A stretch of 64,000 nt of DNA from Ostreococcus lucimarinus CCE9901 (GCF_000092065.1 NC_009361.1:1-64000), one strand, 5' to 3'; shown: positions 27,064 to 36,951, counted from the stretch's first letter. Notes: generated from the letters alone by a model not told the origin. Made by a program: numbers and translations.

Positions 27064-28365
27064 TCACGACGCTGCTGCGGCTGAAAAACCCCAAAAGTCG
27101 TCGTCGTTTGCGCCGTTTGAGTTGAACGTTTGACGCGGCGTCTTGGCGCGCTTTGCGATCCGCGTCGCTTTCGGATTTTTATCCAAGACGCGCCGCTGAT
27201 GCGAAGTTCTTTGCTGTACAGAGTGCGGTATGAGTGTCGGTGATTGCGGAGGGAGAGGGAGGCCCGGCAAACCTATGGACGCGCTACGAACGCTTTCCCA
27301 CGGAGTGCGTTCTCGTTCTGGCGTATTCCTTTCATCCAGCTGTGGCGAATCATCACTGCCAATCATGCCTTTAGACTTCACCGTGGCCACATCGAACTCT
27401 TTTACAGCTTCTTTTCTCAGCTCGTCCACTTCAGCCATCGGACGCTTCATGGCGACCGTCTGCGGGGCAGGCTTTCGCTTCGTCGTCACCTTGGCCGTTT
27501 TTTGAACTCTCAGTCGCGACGGATTCCTTTGAGCCTTCGAGCCATCTAAAGTCTGCGAACGCTTAATGATATCCCCGACCGCATCGAGTAGTACAGCTGT
27601 TTCTAATTCATGATCGCTATCCTGAGGATCGTTTTCGTCGACTCTGTTGGCGGAATACGTTAAAAACTCGAGCAACGCGTCTTGGCGATGCGATATTTTC
27701 ATTCGTTCCGAGTACTCTAGCTCTGCGAGCGTCTTATGGCAGTCTTCCGGCTTGAAAATGCTCTGCAAACCATCTTCGTCGCTCGCCTCCATCTCGCCTC
27801 TCGGTACGACGAGCACACCCGAACGCGACGAAATGAAAATCTTCTGCTCGCCCGTGCGCAAACACTTGACGCCGAGCGCGCACTTTAACTCCGCTCTTCG
27901 ATCGCAATGGCGAGACATGAGATCCCAGAGTCCGTCTGGACCGAGTGCATCTATCATAGGCTTGACATACGGGCCCGGAAACCCACGAAGAGCTTTCAAT
28001 TCTAACGATTCTGCGTCGACGAGGAGGTAGTCGGCGTCACCGCCCAAACCTTCGCGCAGTCTATTCGCCATGCTCGCGTTGCGCTCCTGCGAATCGTGTT
28101 CATCCATCGACTTCCCACCCGATTGTGGATGAAACAACATCTTGTTCGCCCATTCCAGCTTACTCTCCACGATCTCACGCAAATCTCCTTGAGTCGCGGC
28201 GACGCGAACTTGCACCGTCCCGAGCACGACTTGTTGCTTAATGGCCTCCTCCGCGTTTGTAAATACGTACGCGGTCTCGCTGAACGTTCGCGCGCTATCG
28301 GTGACGTAGGCCACGCGCAAACACTTGTCGCACCCCGATTCCCGCTTCGCAGGACGTCGGTTCAT
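27064..28365 (-). CDS. Ham1/ITPase-family paralogue with degenerate active site and long C-terminal tail
   Basis: The protein has 433 residues (449 from an ATG at 28413). Residues 10-220 align with the ITPase-like gene at 38902-39549: ALRGFPGPYVKPMIDALGPD, GLWDLMSRHCDRRAEL, VPRGEM, ISHRQDALLEF. The nucleotide-binding TGNxGK motif is absent (AYVTDSARTFSE at that place) and VEDVSL, which contains the catalytic Asp, reads VDAESL. The extra 200 residues are Lys/Arg/Pro-rich with NLS-like patches and end in DDDFWGFSAAAAS. It is probably not an active pyrophosphatase; a nuclear regulatory or scaffold role is a guess. GPDGLWD is shared only by the two local copies as far as I can recall, suggesting a lineage-specific duplication. 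Confidence 0.8.
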   Translation of the reverse strand: MNRRPAKRESGCDKCLRVAYVTDSARTFSETAYVFTNAEEAIKQQVVLGTVQVRVAATQGDLREIVESKLEWANKMLFHPQSGGKSMDEHDSQERNASMANRLREGLGGDADYLLVDAESLELKALRGFPGPYVKPMIDALGPDGLWDLMSRHCDRRAELKCALGVKCLRTGEQKIFISSRSGVLVVPRGEMEASDEDGLQSIFKPEDCHKTLAELEYSERMKISHRQDALLEFLTYSANRVDENDPQDSDHELETAVLLDAVGDIIKRSQTLDGSKAQRNPSRLRVQKTAKVTTKRKPAPQTVAMKRPMAEVDELRKEAVKEFDVATVKSKGMIGSDDSPQLDERNTPERERTPWESVRSASIGLPGLPLPPQSPTLIPHSVQQRTSHQRRVLDKNPKATRIAKRAKTPRQTFNSNGANDDDFWGFSAAAAS

Positions 28366-28785
28366 GCTCAACGACGCTCCACGGCGCGCGTCGAGACCAA
28401 CAGCCTCGCGCAATTACACACCCCGCGCACGCCCGATGTTTTCGATCGCGCGCGCCGCCGCCGCCGCGCGCGACGCGTCAGAGTCCGGGCGCGACGCTGG
28501 TATCGTCTGTCGTCGCGCTGCGATCGTCCGCGCGACTTCGGGATGCTGTATCCGACGCCATGTGCCGCGAGATCGTTCGCGCGCGCCGACCGCGTCTCCG
28601 CGGACGGTTTTCGGAGACGGGCCTGCGTCTCGGTTCGCAAACCTCCGATCGGGTTCCAGGCACCCGAGGCGCGCGCAGTCCGGCGACAGATTTTTCATCC
28701 CTCGGCGCGCGCGAAATCGGTCGGTCGGTGGGTGCCGGATTTCCGGATTCCCGTCGACGTCCTCGCGCGGACGTCGTCGCGCGGA

Positions 28786-28814
28786 CGTCGTCGTCGTCGT
28801 CGTCGTCGTCGTCG
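28786..28814. repeat. (CGT)n microsatellite
   Basis: This is an uninterrupted CGT tract of about ten units in the gap upstream of cullin 1. It is flanked by GCGCGGACGTCGTCG duplicates. Confidence 0.85.
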
Positions 28815-28837
28815 CGAGGCGCGTCGCGGCAGTGGAA

Positions 28838-28890
28838 GACGCGAGCGCGACGCGAGCGCGACGCGAGCGCGACGCGAACCGACGCGAACC
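28838..28890. repeat. Tandem GACGCGAGCGC / GACGCGAACC repeat
   Basis: Three copies of an 11-base unit (GACGCGAGCGC) are followed by two of a related 10-base unit (GACGCGAACC), head to tail. They lie in the gap upstream of cullin 1. Their function is unknown. Confidence 0.85.
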
Positions 28891-29052
28891 GACGACGGTC
28901 CGCGCCGCCGCGATCGAACGGCGCGGCGCGACCGAGGCGCGCGCGCGGCGGTTTGCGTTTGATTTGGAATCTCGTCGTTCGTTCGCATCGACGCGCGAGT
29001 TTCGTCGGGTTGAGGGCGCGAACGCGGACGACGCGCGAGCGAGGGACGTTGG

Positions 29053-31551
29053 ATGAACGGAGGAATGAGCGATCGACGCGTGATCGCGCTTGAAGATGGT
29101 TGGGGGAACATGGAGGTGCGTCGACGGACGATTTGGAATCAAACGCTCGAGGACGCCGAGAGCTCGCGAGGCGCGGGAGAAACGAGACGTACTGACGAGA
29201 TCGTGACGTTTGACGACGCGCAGGATGGTATCATGAAACTTAGACGCATTCTAGATCAGGAGGATGCGGAATCGTTCACGTCGGAAGAGTACATGAATCT
29301 TTACACGTGCGTAGGACGACGCGTTGACCGCTCGCGGGGCGGTTGGGGGCGCGCGCTCGCGCGCTCGCGCTCAAAGACCCCCCGAAACAAGTGGCGCGGT
29401 GATCGCATGGACTGACGCAATCCAACAACATTTACACGTTCTTGCAGGACGATTTACAACATGTGCACGCAGAAGGCGCCGTACGATTTTTCCGAAGAGT
29501 TGTACAAGCGCTACGAGGCCGCGTTTAACCAATACATCAACTCAAAGGTTTTACCGGCGCTCGTGGAAAAAAAGGGAGAGTACATGCTGAGAAGCTTGAT
29601 GAGTCGATGGGAAAATCACAAGATAATGGTTCGCTGGCTGTCTCGGTTCTTCAACTATCTCGACAGATACTACGTCCAGCGCCATCACTACGCGACACTC
29701 AATCAAGTCGGCGTGGGTTGCTTCCGAAGACTGGTGTACGAAGAAATCAAGCCGAGCATGAAGACGGCGGTGTTGGCCCTCATAGACAAAGAGCGAGAAG
29801 GAGAAAAAAGTGATAGAGGTCTCATCAAGAGCATCACGTCAATCTTCGTCGAGATGGGGTTGGGTACGATGGACGCATACCAAAACGATTTCGAAAACGA
29901 CTTGCTCACGCACACATCATCATTTTACACTCGCAAGGCGACGCAGTGGATCGCTGAAGACTCGTGTCCGGCGTATCTCATCAAAGCGGAAGAGTGTTTG
30001 CATAGCGAACGCGAACGTGTGCAACAATACTTGCATCAGAGCACCGAGTCGAAGTTGATATCAAAGGTTGAGCAGCAGCTCCTCGAGCAGTACGAAACTG
30101 AGCTGCTGGAAAAGGAGAATAGCGGTTGCGCAGCGCTCTTGGTTGACGACAAGAAGGAGGACCTAGCCCGCATGTTCCGTCTCTTTAGCTCGGTACCGAA
30201 AGGATTGGCGCCGATAGCTCAGATTTTCAAAACGCACGTTCAAAAAGAAGGGATGAGCCTGGTGAATTCCGCCGAACAGGCGGCGGCGGCGATGAAAGGG
30301 AACAAGGAAAAGCCGACGACGTCTACGTCGATTGAACAGGTCTTTACTCGAAGTGCGATCGACCTGTACGACAAATATAGTGGTTATGTGAACGATTGCT
30401 TTGGTTCCAACGCACTCTTCAACCGCGCGCTCAAGGAGGCTTTTGAATACTTCTGCAACAAGGGCATCGGTGAAATCTCGACGGCGCAGCTACTCGCAGA
30501 TTTTGCGGATAAGCTGTTGCGAAAGGGTGGGAGCGAAAAGTTGAGCGATGAGAAGATGGAAGAGACGCTGGATAAAGTTGTGAAGCTCTTGGCATACATC
30601 AGCGATAAGGATATGTTTGGGGAGTTTGCTAGCAAAAGGCTTTCTCGACGCCTGTTGCAAGACACGTCTGCGAGTCAGGATTATGAGCGCTCCATCTTGA
30701 GTAAACTCAAGACGTCGTGCGGCGCGCAGTTTACATCGAAGATGGAGGGTATGGTGAATGATGTGCAGTCTGCGCGAGACACTCAAGATGTGTTTGAGAG
30801 ATGGGTAGACGAAGACGCTGCTAATCGCAAGACTTGCATCGATTTCAACGTCACCATCTTGACGCACGGTTTCTGGCCTTCATGGAAGCCCATCCAGGTG
30901 GAGCTGTGTGACGAGTTCGCGCAGTGTGTGGAAACGTTTCAAACTTTCTATGATGCTAAGATGAGCCAAAGAAAGCTCACGTGGGTGCATCAACTCGGAG
31001 CAGTCGTGCTAAACGTCAAGTACGAAGCCAAGACTATAGAAATGCACATGCAAACGCCCCAATGCTCTGTTTTGTTGCTCTTTCGGAATGAAAAAGAGCT
31101 GTCGATGCAAAAGGTCATAGAAAAGACAAAAATGCCAGCTGATGCCGTGAAGCGAGCGCTCTATTCGCTCTCGTGTGCCAAGTATAAGATTCTGAACAAG
31201 TCCCCCGAGGGCAAGACGGTGAATCCCGAAGACGTCTTTTCGTTTAACGAAAAATTCACCGATCGTTCGCGACGCATCAAGATTGCATTGCCACCTCCCG
31301 ATGAGAGAAAAGCTACGATTGAGAACGTCGTACAAGATCGCCGTCATGCCATCGATGCAGCCATCGTGCGAGTGATGAAGACTCGCAAGGCGTTGGCATA
31401 CAACGAGCTCGTCGTCGAAGTCGTGAACCAACTCCAACAGAGCTTCCTCCCGGAAGCAAAGATGATCAAAATGCGAGTCGATGACCTCATCAACAAGGAA
31501 TACATCATGCGCGACGAAGAAAACTCGCAAGTTTTCAAGTACATCGCCTAG
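29053..31551 (+). CDS. CUL1: Cullin 1, three exons
   Basis: The exons are 29053-29115, 29224-29306 and 29448-31551. The introns of 108 and 141 bases both start GTGCGT and both contain ACTGAC (A at 29195 and 29415). The joins give DGWGNME-DGIMKLRRIL and EEYMNLYT-TIYNMCTQKAPYDF, matching plant CUL1. The protein has 749 residues. The N-terminal helical repeats bind the Skp1/F-box adaptor (NHKIMVRWLSRFFNYLDRYY). The cullin-homology domain binds Rbx1. The winged-helix end carries the neddylation lysine in AIVRVMKTRKALAYNELV (codon 31378-31380). It is the scaffold of SCF ubiquitin ligases. An in-frame ATG at 29065 is an alternative start. Intron 1 is open and in frame. Confidence 0.95.
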
Positions 31552-31683
31552 TTAGTTTACTGCAAATGAGAGATACGCGGCGCAACACTTGTTTTCAATC
31601 AAGGACGTTCGTAACAAATTACAACTCGGTCCGCTCTGTCTCCCTCCCCCATACTAATGTGTCTAACAAGTCCTCTCGCACGC

Positions 31684-32682
31684 TCAAAGAGTGACGTGGT
31701 TGGGGCGCTTGTACTTGATGATCGTCTTGGAGGCCTTGCTCGGGTGACGAGTCACCTTGGTCACGACCGGGAAGGACAAGTCGTCTTGAATGAACTGGCG
31801 CGTGTTCTCGCGGCGAACATCCTTGTCGGCAACCTCCGCAATCTTAATGATTTGCAAGCACGAAGCACGCACACGGTGGCGGGAAGCCATTTCCTCGTAG
31901 AGCGCATCCACCGCCGCGTTCATCGTCGTCTCGCGGTACTCCTTATACGAGTTGTGGTAACCCGTGCGGGACTGGTAACGGATCCAGATGCCGAAGTTCT
32001 TCACGGTCGTCGTGTCCGCCTCAAAGATCTATTCGTCATTGTGAACGAATCAACACTCGTCAGTCTCTCATTCCGCGTTTTTCATCGTCGCGACGCGCGT
32101 TTAACACGATTCGCGTCGCTCAAAGTCGCGTTCGCGTCCGCGTCCCGCTCTAGGGCTTTCACCCATCCACAAAGACGCACCTCGTTGCACGCGATGATTT
32201 GGCCGTTCGCCTTCTTCACCTTCTTGAGGCGAGACATGAAGTACCAGAACTTCGATCGCGCCTTGACGTCATCGAGCGCCCACAACTTCATGCGGAACAC
32301 CTCCGGCTCGGGGTGCGCATCGGTCGGCACGTGTCGGCCGACGACTTGGTATTGGTGGTACTGCGTCGAGCAATCATTCGCGCGTTTTCTCGTCAGTCGA
32401 TCGTTCGTCGAGCGCTTCGATCGCGCGCATCGCGAGCATGAAATTATCTTCCCCCGAACGCGCCGCCGCGCGCGCGACGTCCGCGCGCGCGTCCCACCGC
32501 GCGCGCGTCGTCCCATCGTCCCGTCGTCGCCCGTAGGGTTTCGCCGCGATCGCTCCGTCCGACGCTTTCGCGTCTCGCGTCGCGCGCGCCGCGCCGCGCG
32601 CGCCGCGCGTCGCGCGCGCGCGTCATCGTTTTCGCATCTCGCGCTGTCCACCGCGCGCGCCACGCACCCTAATTTTCGCCAT
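31684..32682 (-). CDS. RPL18A: 60S ribosomal protein L18a (eL20), three exons
   Basis: The exons are 32668-32682 (5 codons, MAKIR), 32181-32360 ([15 protein letters not shown] to IIACNE) and 31684-32028 ([15 protein letters not shown] to the end). The introns are 307 and 152 bases, both with donor GTGCGT and ACTGAC (A at 32393 and 32060). The joined protein has 179 residues versus 178 in plants, and every join falls inside conserved text ([18 protein letters not shown]). It is a large-subunit protein at the interface region near 5S rRNA. The first exon of five codons is inferred from phase, donor consensus and the family N-terminus. Confidence 0.94.
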
Positions 32683-32857
32683 CGTTCGCGACGCGTCGAG
32701 TAAAGAGGTCGATGGCGCGGCGCGATGGCGCTCTTCACCGCGGGGCGAGCGACACACGGACCCTCCGGGTATCACACACGCCACCAGACACCCCCCGAAA
32801 CGGCCGACGCCGACGCGCGCGCCGCACGCGGCGACGCGCGCCGGCGACGCGCGCGCG

Positions 32858-33805
32858 ATGTCGCACGTCTCGGCGCGCGCGGCGATGCGGTCGTCGTCGA
32901 CGTCGACGGCGACGAGGACGAGGACGAGAACGACGCGCGCGCGCGGAGGGGATCGCGCGGCGCGCGGGGACGGTGGAGGAGGCGCGATTGCGACGGTCGA
33001 GCGCGGTTCGGCGCGCGCGACGACGCTCGGAACGCGCGCGCGACGGCGAGTCCTCGCGCGCGGGACGGCGTCGAGCGGAGACGAGGGACGAGAGCTTCGA
33101 AGACGCGCGGCGGCGGCGGTGGGGCGAGCGGCGGCGGCGAACGCGAGCGCGAGCGCGTCGGCGAACGCGCGGCGACCGAGAGTGGACGATGGAACGCGCG
33201 ATGGAGCGGTCGGGGACACCGCGTTCGAGCGGTCGGGGGGATTACTGTACGTGCGAAATTTCTTTGAACCCGAGACGTTCGAGCGCGTGGCGGCGGAGTG
33301 CGAAAAATTGCGCGCGAGCGTGACGCCGGAAAATAGAGCGTGCGCGCGGCAGAGGCTGGGTGTCATGGTACCGTCGGATAATTTCGTGCACGAAGCCTGC
33401 GTGGCGAGCTCGGTTTCTGATCGCCTGCGATCGTTATTGCTCGGTGAAAATGACGACGCGGGTGCGTTGGTCGCCGGCGACGTACCCGTGGAATTCAGAG
33501 TGTACCCCGTCGGCGGGTCGATGGACTGGCATAAAGACGTCGCGTTGTACACGAAACCGCAGTATGAAATAGTATTCACGGTGACAAACACGAGTGATAG
33601 TACGACGGAGTGGGAAGATGAGAGAACTGGAATGCGTTACGGCGGCTGGACCGAGCCAAACTCGGTCATCATCGTTCGCGCGGATGGCGCTCCGCACAGA
33701 GTGACGGGCGTGACGAGAGGTGAGCGTTCGATCATCAAGTTCGTGCTCACGCAAACGCTGGAGAAGACGGATGATTTCTTTGATAACCTTCTCATCTACA
33801 CGTAG
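32858..33805 (+). CDS. 2-oxoglutarate/Fe(II)-dependent oxygenase-like protein
   Basis: The protein has 315 residues, or 306 from the ATG at 32885. The first 120 are rich in R, A, S and T and could be an organelle-targeting region. The conserved part begins GGLLYVRNFFEPETFERVA. The iron ligands are visible as H and D in MDWHKDVALY and a distal His in GAPHRVTGVTRGER, with Arg/Ser for 2-oxoglutarate downstream (RSIIKFVL). EFRVYPVGGSMDWHKD resembles prolyl-4-hydroxylase-type double-stranded beta-helix proteins. The substrate is unknown. It is divergent from RPL18A (175 bases between starts) and converges on the UBZ4 gene with 37 bases between stops. Confidence 0.75.
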   Translation: MSHVSARAAMRSSSTSTATRTRTRTTRARGGDRAARGDGGGGAIATVERGSARATTLGTRARRRVLARGTASSGDEGRELRRRAAAAVGRAAAANASASASANARRPRVDDGTRDGAVGDTAFERSGGLLYVRNFFEPETFERVAAECEKLRASVTPENRACARQRLGVMVPSDNFVHEACVASSVSDRLRSLLLGENDDAGALVAGDVPVEFRVYPVGGSMDWHKDVALYTKPQYEIVFTVTNTSDSTTEWEDERTGMRYGGWTEPNSVIIVRADGAPHRVTGVTRGERSIIKFVLTQTLEKTDDFFDNLLIYT

Positions 33806-33842
33806 TCAGTTAGTGGCTAAACAAGTTGTTGTATAATACAGT

Positions 33843-35408
33843 TTAGCGAGGCATCCGAAATGCCAAGTATCGCCGAACCCATCGCTCGTAATCCTCGCGT
33901 ATGATCTCCCAAATCGCGAGAGACAGCTGCTCTTTCTTCGTCGGAGGGTGAATCATCGTCTTCACTACTGTGTTTCGCAGGGCGATGTTCGATTTTTTGT
34001 TCACGCCAGCGGAGTGACGCCAAATCGCCGACTTTGTTCGATCTGCGACGTCGATGGAGTCACCAAATCCGAATCGCTCGCCAGCTTCAACGATTCTAAG
34101 CCTGACCGCGGGTGCTTGCAAGACGTGTTCTACGCAACTCGACACGTGGAAGTCTACGGCGGCGATCGGTATGTCGTCGCGGCGCATGAAACCACCCCAC
34201 GTCTTGGCTGCATCCGTTGCTTCTCGCGCGGCGTCGAATGCGAGTTCGAGATACGAAAGCCACGGCGACTTATCGTCAATGATTTCCGGATTGCGCAGCT
34301 CGTCGTACTCGAGCGGTACATCATTACTTTTTGCCGTCTGCTTGAACCGATTGAACCATACGTGCGAAAAACCGTGTAACATGGCGACGTCTCCGGGCAT
34401 TCCGCCAAAGTGCGCACGAATCATCAAAGCCTGAACGACGGTGGCCTCGGCCGCCGGCAACGCGGCCTCGACGTCATTGAGCGCGAGCATGCCACTGGCT
34501 GAATCGCCAGCGACGCCGTACGAAACGCTATCTTTGATGCGGATAGCCGCCATTTCGCCAGCTATACGAGCCACCGCGGCGCGCAACGCGTCCGTCGGCT
34601 CGAATCCTTTGCTCGTCGCGCACATGAGCCACGTCAACAGTACGACATCTGGATGCAGGATAGCATCTTCTAATGAAATGATCACGAGTCTACGGACGCA
34701 TTCGATGAGCGCTTGCGGGTCTAAACACATGTGCATGGCTACGCGCGAAGCAGCAGCAGCGCGACCTCGCCTGATATTCTTCTGCAATGCGGATTTGATC
34801 ACGCTCAACTTGAGCTGTTCGCCATCTGCACTCGCTCGACTCGCGCGAACTTCAGCGTACTCTTTCGCGTCCCGTAACGCTTCGCGCAACGCGTTCTCTT
34901 GATCTGGACCATCGTCGCTCGCGACGTCCGTCATCAACTTTAGCGTCGTCGAACACGTCGTACCGCTCGCCAATTTCTCTTTAACCACGACTTGACTCGC
35001 CCACTTCGCCGAAGATTCCGCCTTAATAGATTTCCCCAACGACAACGACACGTCCCAACGTGAACGCGCCGCGTCGTAGGTCAACAAAAATATGCGCTCG
35101 CGCTCGCGCTCGCGCTGCGCCGCCATCATGCTCGCGAAGGCGTTCGTCGCCGGTTTTGGTTTTGTCGCCGGCTGTTTCTCGGCAACCTCAGCATCGCTGT
35201 CGCCATCCTCTCGACGTTCACGTATAATGCACGTCCCGACGTGAGATTCCAAAAGCATCTTGGCAACGTTCTTTGCGCATAAAGGACACCGTTCGAATCG
35301 CGACGATGAATCCGTGGAAGTTCGCGCCTTCTTCGCGCCGTCCGCCGCGCTCGGCGTCTTAACAGCCGGTGCAAAATACGCGGCGATGCTCCCTCGTTTA
35401 TGCGTCAT
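33843..35408 (-). CDS. UBZ4 zinc-finger protein with PIP-like N-terminus
   Basis: The protein has 521 residues. The extreme N-terminus MTHKRGSIAAYFAP resembles a PCNA-interacting PIP box (QxxIxxYF) with Arg in place of Gln. Residues 40-60 are CPLCAKNVAKMLLESHVGTC, exactly the UBZ4 spacing C-x2-C-x11-H-x3-C, which binds ubiquitin in RAD18- and WRNIP1-type factors. A helical domain at about 205-265 (QKNIRRGRAAAASRVAMHM, RRLVIISLEDAI) resembles the C-terminal region of MgsA/RarA/WRNIP1 clamp-loader-like ATPases. I see no Walker motifs. This suggests a replication-stress factor recruited to ubiquitinated PCNA, an inference from motifs only. The start follows a short frame by 16 bases. Confidence 0.65.
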   Translation of the reverse strand: MTHKRGSIAAYFAPAVKTPSAADGAKKARTSTDSSSRFERCPLCAKNVAKMLLESHVGTCIIRERREDGDSDAEVAEKQPATKPKPATNAFASMMAAQRERERERIFLLTYDAARSRWDVSLSLGKSIKAESSAKWASQVVVKEKLASGTTCSTTLKLMTDVASDDGPDQENALREALRDAKEYAEVRASRASADGEQLKLSVIKSALQKNIRRGRAAAASRVAMHMCLDPQALIECVRRLVIISLEDAILHPDVVLLTWLMCATSKGFEPTDALRAAVARIAGEMAAIRIKDSVSYGVAGDSASGMLALNDVEAALPAAEATVVQALMIRAHFGGMPGDVAMLHGFSHVWFNRFKQTAKSNDVPLEYDELRNPEIIDDKSPWLSYLELAFDAAREATDAAKTWGGFMRRDDIPIAAVDFHVSSCVEHVLQAPAVRLRIVEAGERFGFGDSIDVADRTKSAIWRHSAGVNKKSNIALRNTVVKTMIHPPTKKEQLSLAIWEIIREDYERWVRRYLAFRMPR

Positions 35409-35424
35409 CGCCCGAGACGCGCGC

Positions 35425-35640
35425 TCACCGCGAGTTCACAGTGTTCGTCGTCACCTCTCGCACACTCACTCGTATCGCCTCGCTCAATCCTTTCGCGTCG
35501 TGCAACGACTTCGTAATCAAGATTTGAACTCTCGCGATGGCGTCCTTGGGTTCGATTTTCGACGTCGTCGCGGCGTGGCCTCCGATCTTCTTGCGCGATA
35601 TGGGAAAGTCGTTCGCGCGCGTCTCCCTCGAGCGTTTCAT
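35425..35640 (-). CDS. Hypothetical 71-residue protein
   Basis: A short frame lies between the G-patch gene stop (35716) and the UBZ4 start (35408), on the same strand. It encodes 71 residues of mixed, coding-like composition (SRKKIGGHAATTSKIEPKD, AIARVQILITKSLHDAKG) with codon use like its neighbours. I do not recognise it. A GTGAGT donor-like word lies inside near 35477, but no ACTGAC motif or acceptor follows before the UBZ4 start. Either a tiny gene in a 307-base gap, or a chance frame in the UBZ4 5' region. Confidence 0.35.
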   Translation of the reverse strand: MKRSRETRANDFPISRKKIGGHAATTSKIEPKDAIARVQILITKSLHDAKGLSEAIRVSVREVTTNTVNSR

Positions 35641-35715
35641 CGACGCGCGACGCGCGGACGAGTGAAGTCGGTGCGCGAGGCGCTGAGTTGTTTTGATTTG
35701 CTCGGGCTATCACAG

Positions 35716-36951
35716 CTATCGCGCTACTTCTACAGTTCTACTCTTTTCCTTCTTTTCCTTCTTTTGCTTCTTCTCCTTCTTGTCCTTCTTCTCCTTCTTC
35801 TCCTTCTTCGCCTTTTCGTTTTTCCGACGCGCGTCGTTCTTCGCAACGTCGTCGTCGTCGTCGTCGCCGAAGTCGGTTCGTCTGACGCCCGTCCACTCGC
35901 TCTTCAACACGCCTCTGCCGCCGAGACCTCGCTTCGTGCCCTTGGCGACGTTTGTTTCGTGCGCGGATTTAAATAAAGCCTCTTGATCGTTCTCGGTGAA
36001 TCCCTTGCCGCGCTTAGCGCGATCGGCGCCGTCTTCGTCGTCCGCGGCGCCGTCGTCGTTCAAGTCGCGCTCGCGTTTCGAGCCGACCAAGCCGCCCCAG
36101 GCGAAACCCGCGCGCGTCCACCAATCGCTGAGTTTGGTGCTCAAAGACTTTTCACCCTCGTACGACACGCCCGAAGGTCTCACCGTCGTTTCGACCGCAC
36201 CTTCGCCGTCGGATTTGCGCTTTTTCTTGTCCTTCTTAGACTTTTCCTTTGGCTTTTTCTTCGTCTCCGCGGCGGCGGGCGCCGACGCGCTCCCGCGTTG
36301 AATCCCATACTTGGCCAACTGTTCCGCCTCAAACTTTGCGATGCGTTCGAGCTTACCCACGCGCCCACCGAACGTGGATCCGCGATGATTATCCTCCGCC
36401 AGCTCTCGCATGAGCTGCAAATCGCTCTTCGATCCGCTAAACGCCACGCCGTCGCGTCCCGTCGCCGTCCCCAGTCTCGCCGCGACTTCATCCTCGCTCG
36501 AATCCTCGCTCTCGCTCGAGTCTCCATCGCGTCCCGACGTCGACGTCGACGACGTCGTCTTCCCATCCTCCTCGCCTCCGACGACGCGCGCAATCTTGCT
36601 CGCCGCGTTCGCGTACGTCCCCTCCCACCACTTTTCGTCCCACGCGTACCTCGTCTTCCTCTTCCCCACGCCCGCGTTATCCTCGCGCTTCACCACCTCG
36701 ATCGCCTCCGCGCGTCCGTGTCGTCTTTTCCCCAGTCCATCGCCCCTGTCGCGCGCGCGGGGTCGTTCGCGCGCCGTCAGTCTCCGCTCTTCTCTTCGGG
36801 GTCGGGCGTCCCGCCGCCGGTCGTCGGTCGCGTCGGTCGCCTCGGTCGTCGGTCGCGCGCACTTGGACCATCCCATCGCGCGCAGCACGCGCTCGCCCAT
36901 GCCGCCGTACGACTTCGCCCCCGGCGCGGCGTCGTGCGTCGGCACCTTCAT
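35716..36951 (-). CDS. G-patch domain RNA-binding protein, two exons
   Basis: Exon 1 is 36863-36951 and exon 2 is 35716-36745. The 117-base intron has donor GTGCGC, ACTGAC (A at 36777) and acceptor CAG. It is in frame and open, so the unspliced reading also looks intact; but splicing joins GERVLRAMGWSK to GDGLGKRRHGR, restoring the G-patch consensus GMGxxxLxxMGWxxGxGLGK. The protein has 372 residues. The G-patch is at 12-50, followed by a KTRYAWDEKWWEG block and a charged middle. The tail of repeated EKKEKK is encoded by 35740-35830. It resembles GPATCH4/PINX1-type nucleolar factors that activate DEAH helicases. The specific partner is not known. Confidence 0.85.
   Translation of the reverse strand: MKVPTHDAAPGAKSYGGMGERVLRAMGWSKCARPTTEATDATDDRRRDARPRREERRLTARERPRARDRGDGLGKRRHGRAEAIEVVKREDNAGVGKRKTRYAWDEKWWEGTYANAASKIARVVGGEEDGKTTSSTSTSGRDGDSSESEDSSEDEVAARLGTATGRDGVAFSGSKSDLQLMRELAEDNHRGSTFGGRVGKLERIAKFEAEQLAKYGIQRGSASAPAAAETKKKPKEKSKKDKKKRKSDGEGAVETTVRPSGVSYEGEKSLSTKLSDWWTRAGFAWGGLVGSKRERDLNDDGAADDEDGADRAKRGKGFTENDQEALFKSAHETNVAKGTKRGLGGRGVLKSEWTGVRRTDFGDDDDDDVAKNDARRKNEKAKKEKKEKKDKKEKKQKKEKKEKSRTVEVAR

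Larger units (their letters stand above)
28366..29052. other. Repetitive GC-rich gap between Ham1-like gene and cullin 1
   Basis: These 687 bases separate two divergent genes. They hold a (CGT)n tract, an 11/10-base tandem repeat and long runs of CG-rich palindromic words. Open frames on both strands are Arg/Ala/Ser-rich with no family resemblance. I see no RNA gene. This is the longest non-coding gap in the window and probably contains both promoters. Confidence 0.6.

Noticed and set aside
28096-29056. Plus-strand frames in the Ham1-like to CUL1 gap
   Set aside because: Low-complexity Arg/Ala translations over tandem repeats; no homology and no consistent start.
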